Numbered from the stretch's first letter, positions 38,240-49,955 are shown. The stretch: DNA of 64,000 nt from Synchiropus splendidus (GCF_027744825.2 NC_071335.1:27865001-27929000), one strand, 5' to 3'. A program made the numbers and translations. The notes: a model not told the origin generated them from the sequence alone.

Positions 38240-39600
38240 AGCACCAGTCTGACAAACAACAGGGAATGATGTTTGTAAAATGTTGTTCATGTCTTCAGGT
38301 ACCTGCAAAAGTCCTGGGAGGGGAATAGAGAGAAGTAGTCGTCCGTCTGGGTTTTGGTTCCTGTGATTCAACACCTCAAGCTCCAGGTGCTTGATGATAC
38401 TCAGTTTTAAAGGGGCGGCTGCACCAAAAGCTGTAAATGACGTTCAACTCAAATTTCAAATGATTTTAGACAGAATGTACTCCCAAAAAGTTACATTAGA
38501 TAGTTGACATTCTTCTTCTGAAATACATCAATAGGAGCTGAATTGCTCTGAAAGGTACATTTAATTGGCTTTGCAGAACATGTTCAAGAACTAACTGGAC
38601 GACAGAACTCTTACAAAAGAGAAAATACATTATGGAGAAAATTGCAGTATATCATTTTTAATACCTTCATTTTGTTTACTTGTGTTGTATTTGACACCAC
38701 CTTGATTAATTTGACCAAGTCCATATGATATAAAAATATAATCATTTAGTATTTTTCACATGATGTCACAGAAATGATCAGCTTGTTTGAATTATTTGCA
38801 GTTACTGAGGTTATAGTGATGATTGGATGTTTTTGACAGTTCATTTATGAATTATGAGGCTGAAATTTTCACTGACTTGTGCATTAATTTTCTACCACGT
38901 ATTCCGTGGCAGAAGTCTGACGCCCATCCAAGGGCAAGATCACTGGACAGGTCACCAATAAACCTGAACACAGTTAGTAAACAGTCATGATGGATGAATC
39001 GGTGCGCACATTTCATTGGCCATGTGAGAAGGCTGAAAGAAAATGAAGAAAATATTTCATCTAAAACCTCAGTGCAGATCCATGCTGGTTCCGGTTCCCA
39101 AATGCTATTTTAACCAGCTGGCATGTTTAGACAGTGAAAAGAACTGGTTTGAAGCCTGAAAAGTTTACAGAAGGAATCAAAAAAAGTTGATTCAGGTTCA
39201 CCATGCGTGACATAAAAGGTGGGTGTGTCATCTTCTCTGTTTGTGACAAGCCTCATTTGTAGTATGTCTCACTACATTTGGATGAGTGTTGGTTGGGAGT
39301 CCTGCAGAAAATTGGAGAGACATGTTGACTTCTGCGTGAAGGACACTTTTTAGAGCCCTCCTACTTTCCACCAAAGTAGCAGGGATCTGAGCATCAAAAA
39401 CGGCATGGGTTCAGGAACCAGAACCGTGTTTGTGTGAAAAGCTGCTCTGATGGACTGAAAAAAGTATCCCAGAATTGTTCAACATCTATGAATGCAGGAT
39501 TCAAACAGGCTTCTGTCCACGATTAGAAAACCGGTTTTGACTACCGACCATGACCAGTTGTACGTCCATGTACTGTACGAAAAGTGTGCAACTAATATCT
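38240..39600. other. Intergenic F-G, no gene recognised
   Basis: Non-coding, AT-rich. A piece at 38910-38970 (CCAAGGGCAAGATCACTGGACAGGTCACC) resembles a common fish interspersed repeat. From about 39600 the array's upstream homology resumes (TTGGAGCATTCTATGACC). Confidence 0.45.
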
Positions 39601-39707
39601 TATTTGGAGCATTCTATGACCACAGAGTTCTGTTGTTCTGGAGTCTTTATCTCTCTCCTGAGCTGGACAAGAAAGTGACTCAAACATTGTTTAAGCACCC
39701 AGGTATT

Positions 39708-40030
39708 TGGACCCTCCAGATGGTGATCAGGTTTTTCTGCTCCATCAACTTTCACATGAATGCAGTTCCATACTGGTGCAGTTTTCTTTGTCAGATCAGG
39801 AACGACCACATGACTAAGTCATTGACCCCTCTGGTGAATACCGTCTGACCACATAGCACATGTTGATGGAGCACAGCACATACATATGTGGAATGTCTCC
39901 TCCTATGACCCCACCAGGTGACCCCTCCCATGCAGCCACGGTGAGGATAAAAGGCCAGTGAGGGCTGAGCTCTGGATCTCAGTCCTCATCAGCTCTCCAA
40001 GGCACATAGACCCACCGAGCAGATCTTACC
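39708..40030 (+). promoter_or_regulatory. Keratin G promoter region with upstream block
   Basis: Upstream block 39708-39825, CACCAGGTGACCCCTCCC near 39911, TATA-type box at 39947-39952. Spacing from block to ATG is 323 bases. The 5' UTR has two small substitutions (CTCTGGATCTC, CACATAGACC). Confidence 0.65.
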
Positions 40031-41747
40031 ATGGAGGTGTACAGATCCAGCAGCATCAGAAGCTCATCTGGCAGCTACGGGATGGGAGGTGGTTCCGCCC
40101 GTAGGTCACTGTCCGTGTACGGCGGCGCCGGTGGCTCTGGAGTAAAAGCCTCAGTGGCCTCCCGCTCCTTCGGCTCTGGAGGTAGTGCTGCTGGCTTTGG
40201 GTTTGGCATGGGAGGAGGTGCAGCAGGAGGCATGGACCTCCACGTAGGAGCCAATGAGAAGGCCACCATGCAGAACCTGAACGACCGTCTGGCCACTTAC
40301 CTGGAGAAGGTGCGCACTCTGGAGAAGGCCAATGCTGACCTGGAGCTGAAGATTCGCCAGTTCCTGGAGAGCAAGACCTCCCCCACAGCAAGAGACTACA
40401 CAGCTCACCAGGTCACCATCACTGACCTGCAGGGAAAGGTACGTCTGTCACATGAATAGCTCAGGAATATTTCCTCCCAGCTTGAGACCCACACAAATTG
40501 TCTCTTCACACAGATCCAGGATGCCACCAGGATCAACGGCGGAATCTATCTGGCTATTGACAACGCCAAACTAGCAGCAGACGACTTCAGGACCAAGTGA
40601 GTCACCTGGTTCTCAGCTAGATCAGGAGTTTTGAGGCTCAACATGTTCATGTGTTTGTTTCTCTGTCATGAAGGTATGAGAATGAGCTCGCCATGCGCCA
40701 GTCAGTGGAAGCAGATATCGCTGGCCTGAAGAGGATGTTGGATGAGCTGACCTTGGCCAGATCAGACCTGGAGATGCAGATTGAAGGCCTGAAGGAGGAG
40801 CTGATCTTCCTCAAGAGGAACCACCTGGAGGTCTGTTTTTGTCACGTTTCCTTTCTTGAGTTTATCAGTTTTTCAAGAGTATGTTTGTATCTCATTACCA
40901 TGTTCTTGACAGGAAATGGCCAACCTGAGGACAACCATGGGCGGGCAGGTCAACGTTGAGGTCGATGCAAAACCAGGTATTGACCTGAGCGCTGTCATGC
41001 GTGAGATCCGTGAGCAGTACGAGGGTGTTGCTGCAAAGAACGCACGAGACCTGGAGGCCTGGTTCCAAACCAAGGTGAGATCACCATTTCAAAACTGCCA
41101 ACTTCAAAACACAAACTGACAGTTCTCTGCTGCAGACAGAGGAATTGAACAAGCAGGTGGCTATCAGCACAGAGACTCTCCAGACCTCCAAGTCAGAGAT
41201 CTCTGAGGTCCGTCGCACAGTGCAGAGTTTGGAAATCGAGCTCCAGTCCCAGCTTAGCATGGTAATTCTGAACGTTCCAGCTCCTCAGCAAGCTTCCACA
41301 GTCCTCACAGTCATTGTTGCTCACTTCAGTTGCTTGGTATCTTCCTCAGAAAGCGGCTCTGGAAGGAACTCTTGCAGAAACAGAGGCGCGATACTCCATG
41401 AAACTCCAAAGCCTCCAGATGCAGGTGACCAGTCTGGAAGAACAGCTGATGGGTCTGCGTGCCGACATTGAGAACCAGAGCCAGGAGTACAAAATGCTGC
41501 TTGACATCAAGACTCGTCTGGAGCTGGAGATTGCTGAATACAGGAGGCTGCTGGACGGAGAGGCCAAGTAAGACAAGGAAGCTGGGTGCTGCTGCAACCT
41601 GCTCTTCAACTGAGCTTTTTCAATAACCACACTTCTCCTCTCAACTCCAGGTCCACCACCAGCACCAGCACCAGAGTGGTCATCGTCACTGAGGAAGTGG
41701 TTGATGGACAGGTGGTGACCTCCTCAACTTCTACCACCAGGAGCTAA
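40031..41747 (+). CDS. Type I keratin G, complete (416 aa)
   Basis: Exons 40031-40438, 40514-40596, 40674-40830, 40913-41074, 41136-41261, 41350-41567 and 41651-41747. The second codons read MEVYRSSS, with Tyr at position 4 like keratins A and B, while the rest of the head matches E and F. Linker 1 reads [15 protein letters not shown]. Intron 3 is identical to that of F over most of its length, whereas exon 5 is closest to C (ACTCTCC, GTGCAGAGTTTGG), a further sign of patchwork exchange. Tail ends [15 protein letters not shown] as in C and E. Poly(A) signals at 41818 and 41832. Confidence 0.95.
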
Positions 41748-41849
41748 TGTGTCTCACAGTGACCACAGGAGAGCGACTGAGGCTGAGCACCGAGACTTCA
41801 AATCCAAGAGTTCCATCAATAAAATGGATTGAATAAATGTTTCTGAACT

Positions 41850-43140
41850 CATATGCTGCTCTGTCCTCCTCTGTTATCTTCAGCAAAGATTCTAATGTTG
41901 TCAAATGAGGATTTCTTTTTAACTTCCAGAGCTCCACAGGCGGTGCTTTTTTTCATATTTGTATTTTAAGTATTTGTAATAGTTCACTGAAAGCTCACAC
42001 TGATCATGATCAGACAGTGCCTCCTCTTTGACTCTCATAACTAAAAAACTGCACTGTGAAACTTCAGTTTCTGGTGTCAGTGAAGGCATTTATCATCCTA
42101 ACTGTGGTGGTTCTTCAAATGAAACCATAGAAATAATACCATATAAATAGCATGACACTATAATGCATGGTCACATAAAATAAACAGAAGTGAAATATTC
42201 CGATGTTAATGTCCACATTTTGCAGAATCATGAGACAAAGAATGAGCTGAAACTCAGAACAAATATCCTCCAACCTGGAGGAAAAACACTAATACAAAAC
42301 GTGTCTTTGCCTTGACAGAGATATAGACAGATAAAACACATCAGATAACTATTCTAAAATTTGACTTTGACTAAGGGAGTTGTTGGAGGCAACATGGCGG
42401 CACTGTGGTCAGTGTTGCTGCCTCACTAGGCCACAATCTGTATTTGCTATAAAGCATGAGGGAATCTGAGTCCTTCAGTTCTTTCTTGTCAGTGAACAAA
42501 AAAAAAATGAATGGAACTCTTGGTGGCTCAGTGAAACGAGGAATCAATGTGGCTGATGTTTTGAGAACTATGATGTTCAGATAACGGATTAGAAAACAAC
42601 TCTGTTGAACAGAATCCACTAATAAATGAGGAGCAGAGAAATGATGTTTGTAAAATGTTGTCCATATCTTGAGGTACCTGGAAAAGTCCTGGCTGGTGAA
42701 GACAGAGAAGAAGTCATCTGGCTGGGTTTTGGTTCCGCTGATTCAGCACTTCAAGCTCCAGATGCTTGAGGATACTCAGATTTTAAAGCGTCTGCTTCAT
42801 CAAACGCTGTCTTTGGTGTACAACTTAAATTTAAAATGATTTTACCTAGAATTTATGCCAAAAAGATCGAGTCAATATTTGACATATTTTTATCTGATGA
42901 AAACCATGGAAATTGCTTGAGCATAAAATAAACAGAAGTTGTAGTACAGTTGAAGCAAACTGTATGTTCATGAATCTATTTGAACTACAGAACTCTGGAA
43001 AAAGAGAAAATGCAACAGTTTATTTTTAAAAATACATTCCATAACCAATCACTAGATGATAATAACAATGTGCATCTAGTCAAAAGACTAGATGAACATT
43101 GAAAGTAGTCAGTAACTCACATTATTTAACAACCCAAGTT
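41850..43140. other. Intergenic G-H, no gene recognised
   Basis: Contains the conserved 3'-flank blocks (41850-42130 like 37190-37410; 42370-42500 like 24385 and 33610) and then AT-rich DNA without coding exons. 42640-42780 matches 38270-38410 (AAGTCCTGG, CTCCAG.TGCTTGA.GATACTCAG), showing that more of the F-G spacer was duplicated here. Confidence 0.55.
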
Positions 43141-43146
43141 GTTATT

Positions 43147-43467
43147 TGGACCTTCCACAAAGTGAGCCGGTTTTTCTGCTCCATCAACTTTCACATGAAT
43201 GCACTTTCATACAGATGCAGTTTTCCTTGTCAGATCAGGAACGACCACATCACATTACAGCTCAGCCCTCTTGTAAATACTGTGTGACCACATAGCATGT
43301 ATAGGAGGAGTCGAGATATTATGCAAGGAATGTCTCCTCCTATGACCCCACCAGGTGACCCCTCCCATGCAGCCACGGTGAGGATAAAAGGCCAGTGAGG
43401 GCTGAGCTCTGCATCTCAGTCCTCATCAGCTCTCCAAGGCACAGAGACCCACCGAGCAGATCTTACC
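43147..43467 (+). promoter_or_regulatory. Keratin H promoter region with upstream block
   Basis: Upstream block 43147-43255 (GTTTTTCTGCTCCATCAACT, GCACTTTCATACAGATGCAG), CACCAGGTGACCCCTCCC near 43349, TATA-type box at 43384-43389. The block lies 321 bases before the ATG. Confidence 0.65.
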
Positions 43468-45183
43468 ATGGAGGTGTTCAGATCCAGCAGCATCAGAAGC
43501 TCATCTGGCAGCTACGGGATGGGAGGTGGTTCCGCCCGTAAGTCCATGTCTGTGTTCGGCGGCGCCGGTGGCTCTGGAGTAAAAGCCTCAGTGGCCTCCT
43601 TCGGCTCTGGAGGTAGTGCTGCTGGCTTTGGGTTTGGCATGGGAGGAGGTGCAGCAGGAGGCATGGACCTCCACGTTGGAGCCAACGAGAAGGCCACCAT
43701 GCAGAACCTGAACGACCGTCTGGCCACTTACCTGGAGAAGGTGCGCAGTCTGGAGAAGGCCAACGCTGACCTGGAGCTGAAGATTCGCCAGTTCCTGGAG
43801 AGCAAGACCTCCCCCTCTGCAAGAGACTACACAGCGTTCCAGGTCACCATCGCTGACCTGCAGGGAAAGGTACATGTATCACATGAATAGCTCAGAAATA
43901 TTTCTTCCCAGCTTGAGACCCACACTAATTGTCTCTTCACACAGATCCAGGATGCCACCAGGATCAACGGTGGAATCTATCTGGCTATTGACAACGCCAA
44001 ACTGGCAGCAGATGACTTCAGGACCAAGTGAGTCACCTGGTCCTCAGGTAGATCAAGAGTTTTGAGGCTCAACATGTTCATGTGTTTGTTTCTCTGTCAT
44101 GAAGGTATGAGAATGAACTCGCCATGCGCCAGTCAGTGGAAGCAGATATCGCCGGCCTGAAGAGGATGTTGGATGAGCTGACGTTGGTCAGATCAGACCT
44201 GGAGATGCAGATTGAAGGCCTGAAGGAGGAGCTGATTTTCCTCAAGAGGAACCACCTGGAGGTCAGTTTCTGTCATGTTTCCTTTCTTTAGTTCATTAAT
44301 CAGTTTTCAAGAGGATGTTTGTTTTTCATGATCATGTTCTTGACAGGAAATGGCCAACCTGAGGACAACCATGGGCGGGCAGGTCAACGTTGAGGTCGAT
44401 GCAAAACCAGGTGTTGATCTGAGCGCTGTGATGCGTGAGATCCGTGAGCAGTACGAGGGTGTTGCTGCAAAGAACGCACGAGACCTGGAGGCCTGGTTCC
44501 TGACCAAGGTGAGATCACAATTTCAAAACTGTCAACTTTAAAACTCAAAACTGACATTTCTTCTGCTGCAGACAGAGGAATTGAACAAGCAGGTGGCTAT
44601 CAGCACAGAGACCCTCCAGACCTCCAAGTCAGAGATCTCTGAGGTCCGTCGCACAGTGCAGAGTTTGGAAATCGAGCTCCAGTCCCAGCTTAGCATGGTA
44701 ATTCTGAACGTTCCAGCTCCTCAGCAAGCTTCTACAGTCCTCACAATCATTGTTGCTCACTTCAGTTGCTTGGTATCTTCCTCAGAAAGCGGCTCTGGAA
44801 GGAACTCTTGCAGAAACAGAAGCACGATATTCCATGAAACTTCAAAGCCTCCAGATGCAGGTGACCAGTCTGGAAGAACAGCTGATGGGTCTGCGTGCCG
44901 ACATTGAGAACCAGAGCCAGGAGTACAAAATGCTGCTTGACATCAAGACTCGTCTGGAGCTGGAGATTGCTGAATACAGGAGGCTGCTGGACGGAGAGGC
45001 CAAGTAAGAGAAGGAAGCTGGGTGCTGCTGCAACCTGCTCTTCAGGTGAGCTTTTTCAATAACCACACTTCTCCTCTCAACTCCAGGTCCACCACCAGCA
45101 CCAGCACCAGAGTGGTCATCGTCACTGAGGAAGTGGTTGATGGAAAGGTGGTGTCCTCCTCAACTTCTACCACCAGGAGCTAA
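43468..45183 (+). CDS. Type I keratin H, complete (414 aa)
   Basis: Exons 43468-43869, 43945-44027, 44105-44261, 44347-44508, 44572-44697, 44786-45003 and 45087-45183. The head is two residues shorter than in its sisters because Arg-Ser is missing (VASFGSGG rather than [10 protein letters not shown]). It also reads [10 protein letters not shown] where E-G read [10 protein letters not shown]. In exon 3 an Ala is replaced by Val ([10 protein letters not shown]), the only change in this otherwise invariant segment of coil 1B among C-I. Exon 4 ends FLTK. Intron 5 has two substitutions, the most of any copy. Poly(A) signals at 45255 and 45269. Otherwise intact. Confidence 0.95.
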
Positions 45184-45384
45184 TGTGTCTCACAGTGACC
45201 ACAGGGGAGCGACTGAGGCTGAGCACCTTTGGCTTCAAATCCAAGAGTTCCATCAATAAAATGGATTGAATAAAAGTTTCTAAACTCACAGGCTGCTCTG
45301 TCTAGTTTTGTCCTTTTAACAAGTATCTAGTTCAGTCTTGGAAAGTCATGGCATTACTCCCGAATCCTGGGCCTTTAAACGGTC

Positions 45385-46645
45385 TCTCAGTCTGGGTCAC
45401 ACGGCTACACAATCATCGGGAAGACTGGCGACTTGACAGTTGTCCAGAAGACAATCGTTGAGACCGTCCACCAGGAGGGAAAGCCACAACAGGTCATTGC
45501 TGAAGAAGCTGGTCAGTCACTGAGTGCTGTGACCAAGCATATGAATGGGAAGTTGAGTGGAAGGAAAAAGTGTGGTAGGAAAAGGTGCACCAGCAAAAGT
45601 AATAACCGCAGCCTTGAGAGGATTGTCATGCAACATCCATTCAAGAATTTGGGGGAGCTACACAAGGAGTGGGCTGAAGCTGGAGTCACGACATCAACAC
45701 TTGGGCTACAAATGCTGCATTCCTCGTGTCAAGCCACTTCCGCAACAAAGACAAAGTCAGAAGCGTCTTCCCTGAGCTAAGGAGAAAACGGACTGGACTG
45801 TTGCTCAGTGGTCCAAACTCCTCTTGTCAGATGAAAGCAAATTTGCATTTCATTTGGAAATCAAGGTCCCAGGGTCCTGTGGAACAGGTACAGAATGTAT
45901 TGTTGCTTGAAGTCAAGTGTGAAGTTTCCGCAGTCACTGATGAAATGGGGAGCCATGTCATCTGCTGGTGTTGGTCCACTGTGTTTTCTGAATTGCACAG
46001 TCAACGCAGCCATCTACAAGGAAATTTTAGAGCACGTCCTGCTTCCTTCTGCTGACAAGCTTTATGGAGATGCCGATTTCATTTTCCAGCAGAACTTGAC
46101 ACCTGCCCACACCGCCAAAGGTACCAAGAGCTGGTTCAATGACCCTGGACTGGCCAGGAAACTCACCTAATCTGAACCTCACAGAGAGTCTGTGGGATAT
46201 TGTCGGGAGGAGGATGAGAGACACCAGACCCAACACTGCAGATGACCTGAAGGATGCTATCAAAGCAACCTGGGCTTCCATTGCACCTGAGCAGCGCCAC
46301 ACGCTGATCGCATCCAAGCCATGCCAAATGGTGCAGTAATTCACGCAAAAGGAGGCCCCAGTATTGAGTACGGGGAAATGAATATACTTTTCAGACGCCT
46401 GACAATTCTGGTTAAAATACCATTTTTTCATTGATCTTATGTGATATACTAATTTTATGAGGCACTGCATTTTGGGTTTTCATTAGCTAAAAGCCACAAT
46501 CATAACTATTTCAAGAAATAAATATTTGATATATTTCACTCTATGTGCAATGGATCTATATAATATATGGGTTTCACATTCTGAAATGAGTGACAAAAAA
46601 TACTGACCTTTTTCATGATATTCTAATTTTTTGAGATGTACAGTG
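45385..46645 (+). mobile_element. Inactive Tc1-like DNA transposon
   Basis: Plus-strand frames give a broken Tc1/mariner transposase. An N-terminal helix-turn-helix region (45433-45700: KTIVETVHQEGKPQQVIAEE, KLSGRKKCGRKR) is followed by the catalytic core in shifted frames: LLLSDESKF (first Asp at 45830-45832), IFQQNLTPAHTAK (about 46083-46120) and NLTESLWDIV (Glu at 46184-46186). The second catalytic position is Asn (AAC, 46093-46095) where active Tc1 transposases have Asp. At least three frameshifts or deletions lie between the blocks. The right end, ATTCTAATTTTTTGAGATGTA, looks like a terminal repeat, but no matching left terminal repeat was found, so the left end is probably truncated. 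Inserted between keratin H and keratin I. Confidence 0.9.
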
Positions 46646-46649
46646 CCTG

Positions 46650-47550
46650 CACAAGACCTCCAATCAATAGCCTAAGACACCACTGCCACGAGGAAGCAAG
46701 GAGGAACATGAGCCAACAGGAAGTTCAGACGAGCTTCCTGGTTGTGTCGAGGCATGCAAGTGAGTGTTGTTTGGCAGGTGCAGTGTGGGCACCGTGAATG
46801 CCAGAAAGTCCAGGGAGTGGCAGATGCTGTGAACTAGTTAGACCCAGAGGTTGTACAGGGGCTGGATTTATGAAAGAATGATCTGACTGAATTTGGCGGG
46901 TATTACTGGGGGATCCCTCCTGTGTGCTGTGGTGACGGAGGCAAAGGGCCACACAGACACATTCATTTCGCCAGAAGCACTGGATGACTGTTATTGTTTT
47001 ATCTTGTCCCAGAGTAAAATCTACCTTTACACTTCATCCCAAATAGTTTATTTAAAGTTAAACATTGTTTCTTACTCCCCAAGTGTTCCAGCTGTGGCTG
47101 GACATAGTGAGACCAGGGACCCCACAGCACCTCATCATATCGGATGCCCTGCAAGAGTATAGGGACTGAAACACCATTGAGGTGGCCAAGTACTAATGGG
47201 ACGTTGTACAGGTCTTGACAAACATCAACGGAACATTCATACAACCTCTTTGTATAGAAGTATTTTATGCTTTCCCACGTGGGGTATGTGCGTGGCAGCA
47301 CTTCCAGACTCTGGGACACTGTTCAGTGCAACATGAGGTTGCGGTACCCATGAGCCAGTACTTTTGGCTGCAGATGTTTGATATTGCTCAGTTTCAAAGG
47401 GCTGGCTACACAAAAAGCTGCCTAACAACCAGGTTCTTTTGAATAACTTCTTCAGTGGAAGCATTCCATAACCAATCATCAGGATCCAGTTGGGCGACCT
47501 GCCAAAAAAGTAAGCCACAACAGTGTTTTACAATCTTGGATGTTCTCTGG
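46650..47550. other. Spacer between Tc1 copy and keratin I
   Basis: No coding exon or RNA gene recognised. Open frames on both strands at 46893-47518 are 75-106 codons long, without recognisable domains and overlapping one another on opposite strands. Confidence 0.45.
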
Positions 47551-47551
47551 A

Positions 47552-47758
47552 ACTTCGAGATGGTGAACAAGTTTTTCTGCTCAACAATTATACAAATAAA
47601 TGCACTTCCAGCGAAGAACATATTATGTGACAAAGGTACCCTCCTTTGACCCCTCCCGTGCAGCGGTGTTGAGGATAAAAGGCCAGTGAGGGCTGCGCTC
47701 TGCATCTCAGTCCTCATCAGCTCTCCAAGGCACAGAGACCCACCGAGCAGACCTTACC
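47552..47758 (+). promoter_or_regulatory. Keratin I promoter region (shortened)
   Basis: TATA-type box at 47675-47680. The upstream block is present but diverged and much closer: AAGTTTTTCTGCTCAACAAT and AATAAATGCACTTCC at 47569-47611, about 190 bases before the ATG rather than about 320. The E-box part of CAGGTGACCCCTCCC is lost (only GACCCCTCCCGTGC remains). The 5' UTR is conserved. Confidence 0.55.
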
Positions 47759-49480
47759 ATGGAGGTGTTCAGATCCAGCAGCATCAAGCGCTCATTTAGC
47801 GGCTACAGGATGGCAAGTGGTTATGCTGGCAAGGCCTTGTCCGTGTACGGCGGCGCCGGTGGCTCTGGAGTTAGACCCTCAGTGGTCTCAGGCATCATCT
47901 GGTCACGAGGTGCTCCTGGCTATGGCTATGGCATGAGCTGGGGTACCATAGGAGGCATGGACCTCCACGTTGGAGCCAATGAGAAGGCCACCATGCAGAA
48001 CCTGAACGATCGTCTGGCCACTTACCTGGAGAAGGTGCGCACTCTGGAGAAGGCCAACACTGAGCTGGAGCTGAAGATTCGCCAGTTCCTGGAGAGCAAG
48101 ACCTCCCCCTCTGCAAGAGACTACACAGCTCACCAGGTCACCATCGCTGACCTGCAGGGAAAGGTAAGTGCATCACATGAATAGCGCAGGAGTATTTCTT
48201 CTCTGGTTTAGACCCACACAAGTCAACCTTCTCCTCAAACAGATCCAGGATGCCACCAGGATCAACAATGGAATCTATCTGGCTATTGACAACGCCAAAC
48301 TAGCAGCAGATGACTTCAGGATGAAGTGAGTCACCTGGCTCGCAAGTAGATCAAGAGTTTTGAGGGTCAACATGTTCATGTTTCTCTGTCATGAAGGTAT
48401 GAGAATGAGCTCGCCATGCGCCAGTCAGTGGAAGCAGATATCGCCGGCCTGAAGAGGATGTTGGATGAGCTGACCTTGGCCAGATCAGACCTGGAGATGC
48501 AGATTGAAGGCCTGAAGGAGGAGCTGATTTTCCTCAAGAAGAACCACCTGGAGGTCAGTTTCTGTCACGTTCCTTTCTTGAGTTTATTTATCAGTTTTTC
48601 AAGATCATGTATGTTTCTCACAATCATGTTTTTGACAGGAAATGGCCACCATGAAGGACTCCATGGCTGGACAAGTCAACGTTGAGGTTGATCCAAAACC
48701 AAGTATTGACCTGAGCGCTGTCATACGTGAGATCCGTGTGCAGTACGAGGGTGTTGTTGCAAGGAACCAACAAGAACTGGTGGTCTGGTTCCAAACCAAG
48801 GTGAGATCACCATTTCAAAACTGTCAACTTTAAATCTCAAACTTACATTTTTTCTGTTGCAGACAGAGGAACTGAACAAGCAGGTGGCTATCAGCACAGA
48901 TACCCTCCAGACCTCCAAGTCAGAGATCTCTGAGGTCCGTCGCACAGTGCAGAGTTTGGAAATCGAGCTCCAGTCCCAGCTTAGCATGGTAATTCTGAAC
49001 GTTCCAGCTCCTCAGCAAGCTTCCACAGTCCTCACAGTCATTGTTGCTCACTTCAGTTGCTTGGTATCTTCCTCAGAAAGCGGCTCTGGAAGGAACTCTT
49101 GCAGAAACAGAGGCGCTATACTCCATGAAACTCCAAAGCCTCCAGATGCAGGTGTTCAGTCTGGAAGAACAGCTGATGGGTCTACGTGCCAACATTGAGA
49201 ACCAGAGCCAGGAGTACAAAATGCTGCTTGACATCAAGACTCGTCTGGAGCTGGAGATTGCTGAATACAGGAGGCTGCTGGACGGAGAGGCCAAGTAAGA
49301 GAAGGAAGCTGGGTGCTGCTGCAACCTGCTCTTCAAGTGAGCTTTTTCAATAACCACACTTCTCCTCTCAACTCCAGGCCCATCAACACCAGAGTGGTCA
49401 TCATCACTGAGGAAGTGGTTGATGGAAAGGTGGTGACCTCCTCAACTTCTACCACCAGTAGCTCATCTGTCTCACAGTGA
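47759..49480 (+). CDS. Type I keratin I, complete, diverged, stop-loss tail (417 aa)
   Basis: Exons 47759-48163, 48243-48325, 48397-48553, 48639-48800, 48863-48988, 49077-49294 and 49378-49480. The head differs strongly from [20 protein letters not shown], then a segment with [17 protein letters not shown] replacing the usual Ser/Gly stretch. Exon 4 starts [11 protein letters not shown] (like B and C), has DPKPSIDL instead of DAKPGIDL, and ends [15 protein letters not shown] (like D). The usual TAA stop has become TCA, so the frame continues five codons (SSVSQ) to TGA at 49478-49480. The tail start is also shortened (KPINTRVVI). All splice sites are intact. A single poly(A) signal lies at 49536. 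Last gene of the array; probably a neofunctionalising or relaxed copy. Confidence 0.92.
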
Positions 49481-49544
49481 CCACAGGGGAGCGACTGAGG
49501 CTGAGCACTGAGACGTCAAATCCTAGAGTTCCATCAATAAAAGC

Positions 49545-49924
49545 AGTGCTTGACAACTGATTGGGGTGTTGTGCTTTACTTGTGAATTATGCCGTCTTAA
49601 AAGTGTGCAGTTCTGTGGTGCTTAGCAATGCAACAGCAAGCTCCAGTTTCGACTGGAAAACTGTCCAGGCGGCCACTGTCAGTCGACTGAAGTTTTCATC
49701 CTGACCAATCACTTCGCCACGTATTTTGTCAGTATTTCAAGTATTTGTTCAATTGTGAGTTCAATATGGTCCAAAGTAATTTTAAAAACCATTCAGATCA
49801 ATCAAATTTAATTCCTGGTGTCACATGAAGATAATTCTGTATTTTTAGAGCCCCAAAAGTGGCCCGTTGAAATACAAATACGATTGTAAAAATCATATTT
49901 GTATTTGAACCACCTCAAAAAATA

Positions 49925-49955
<31 letters not shown>

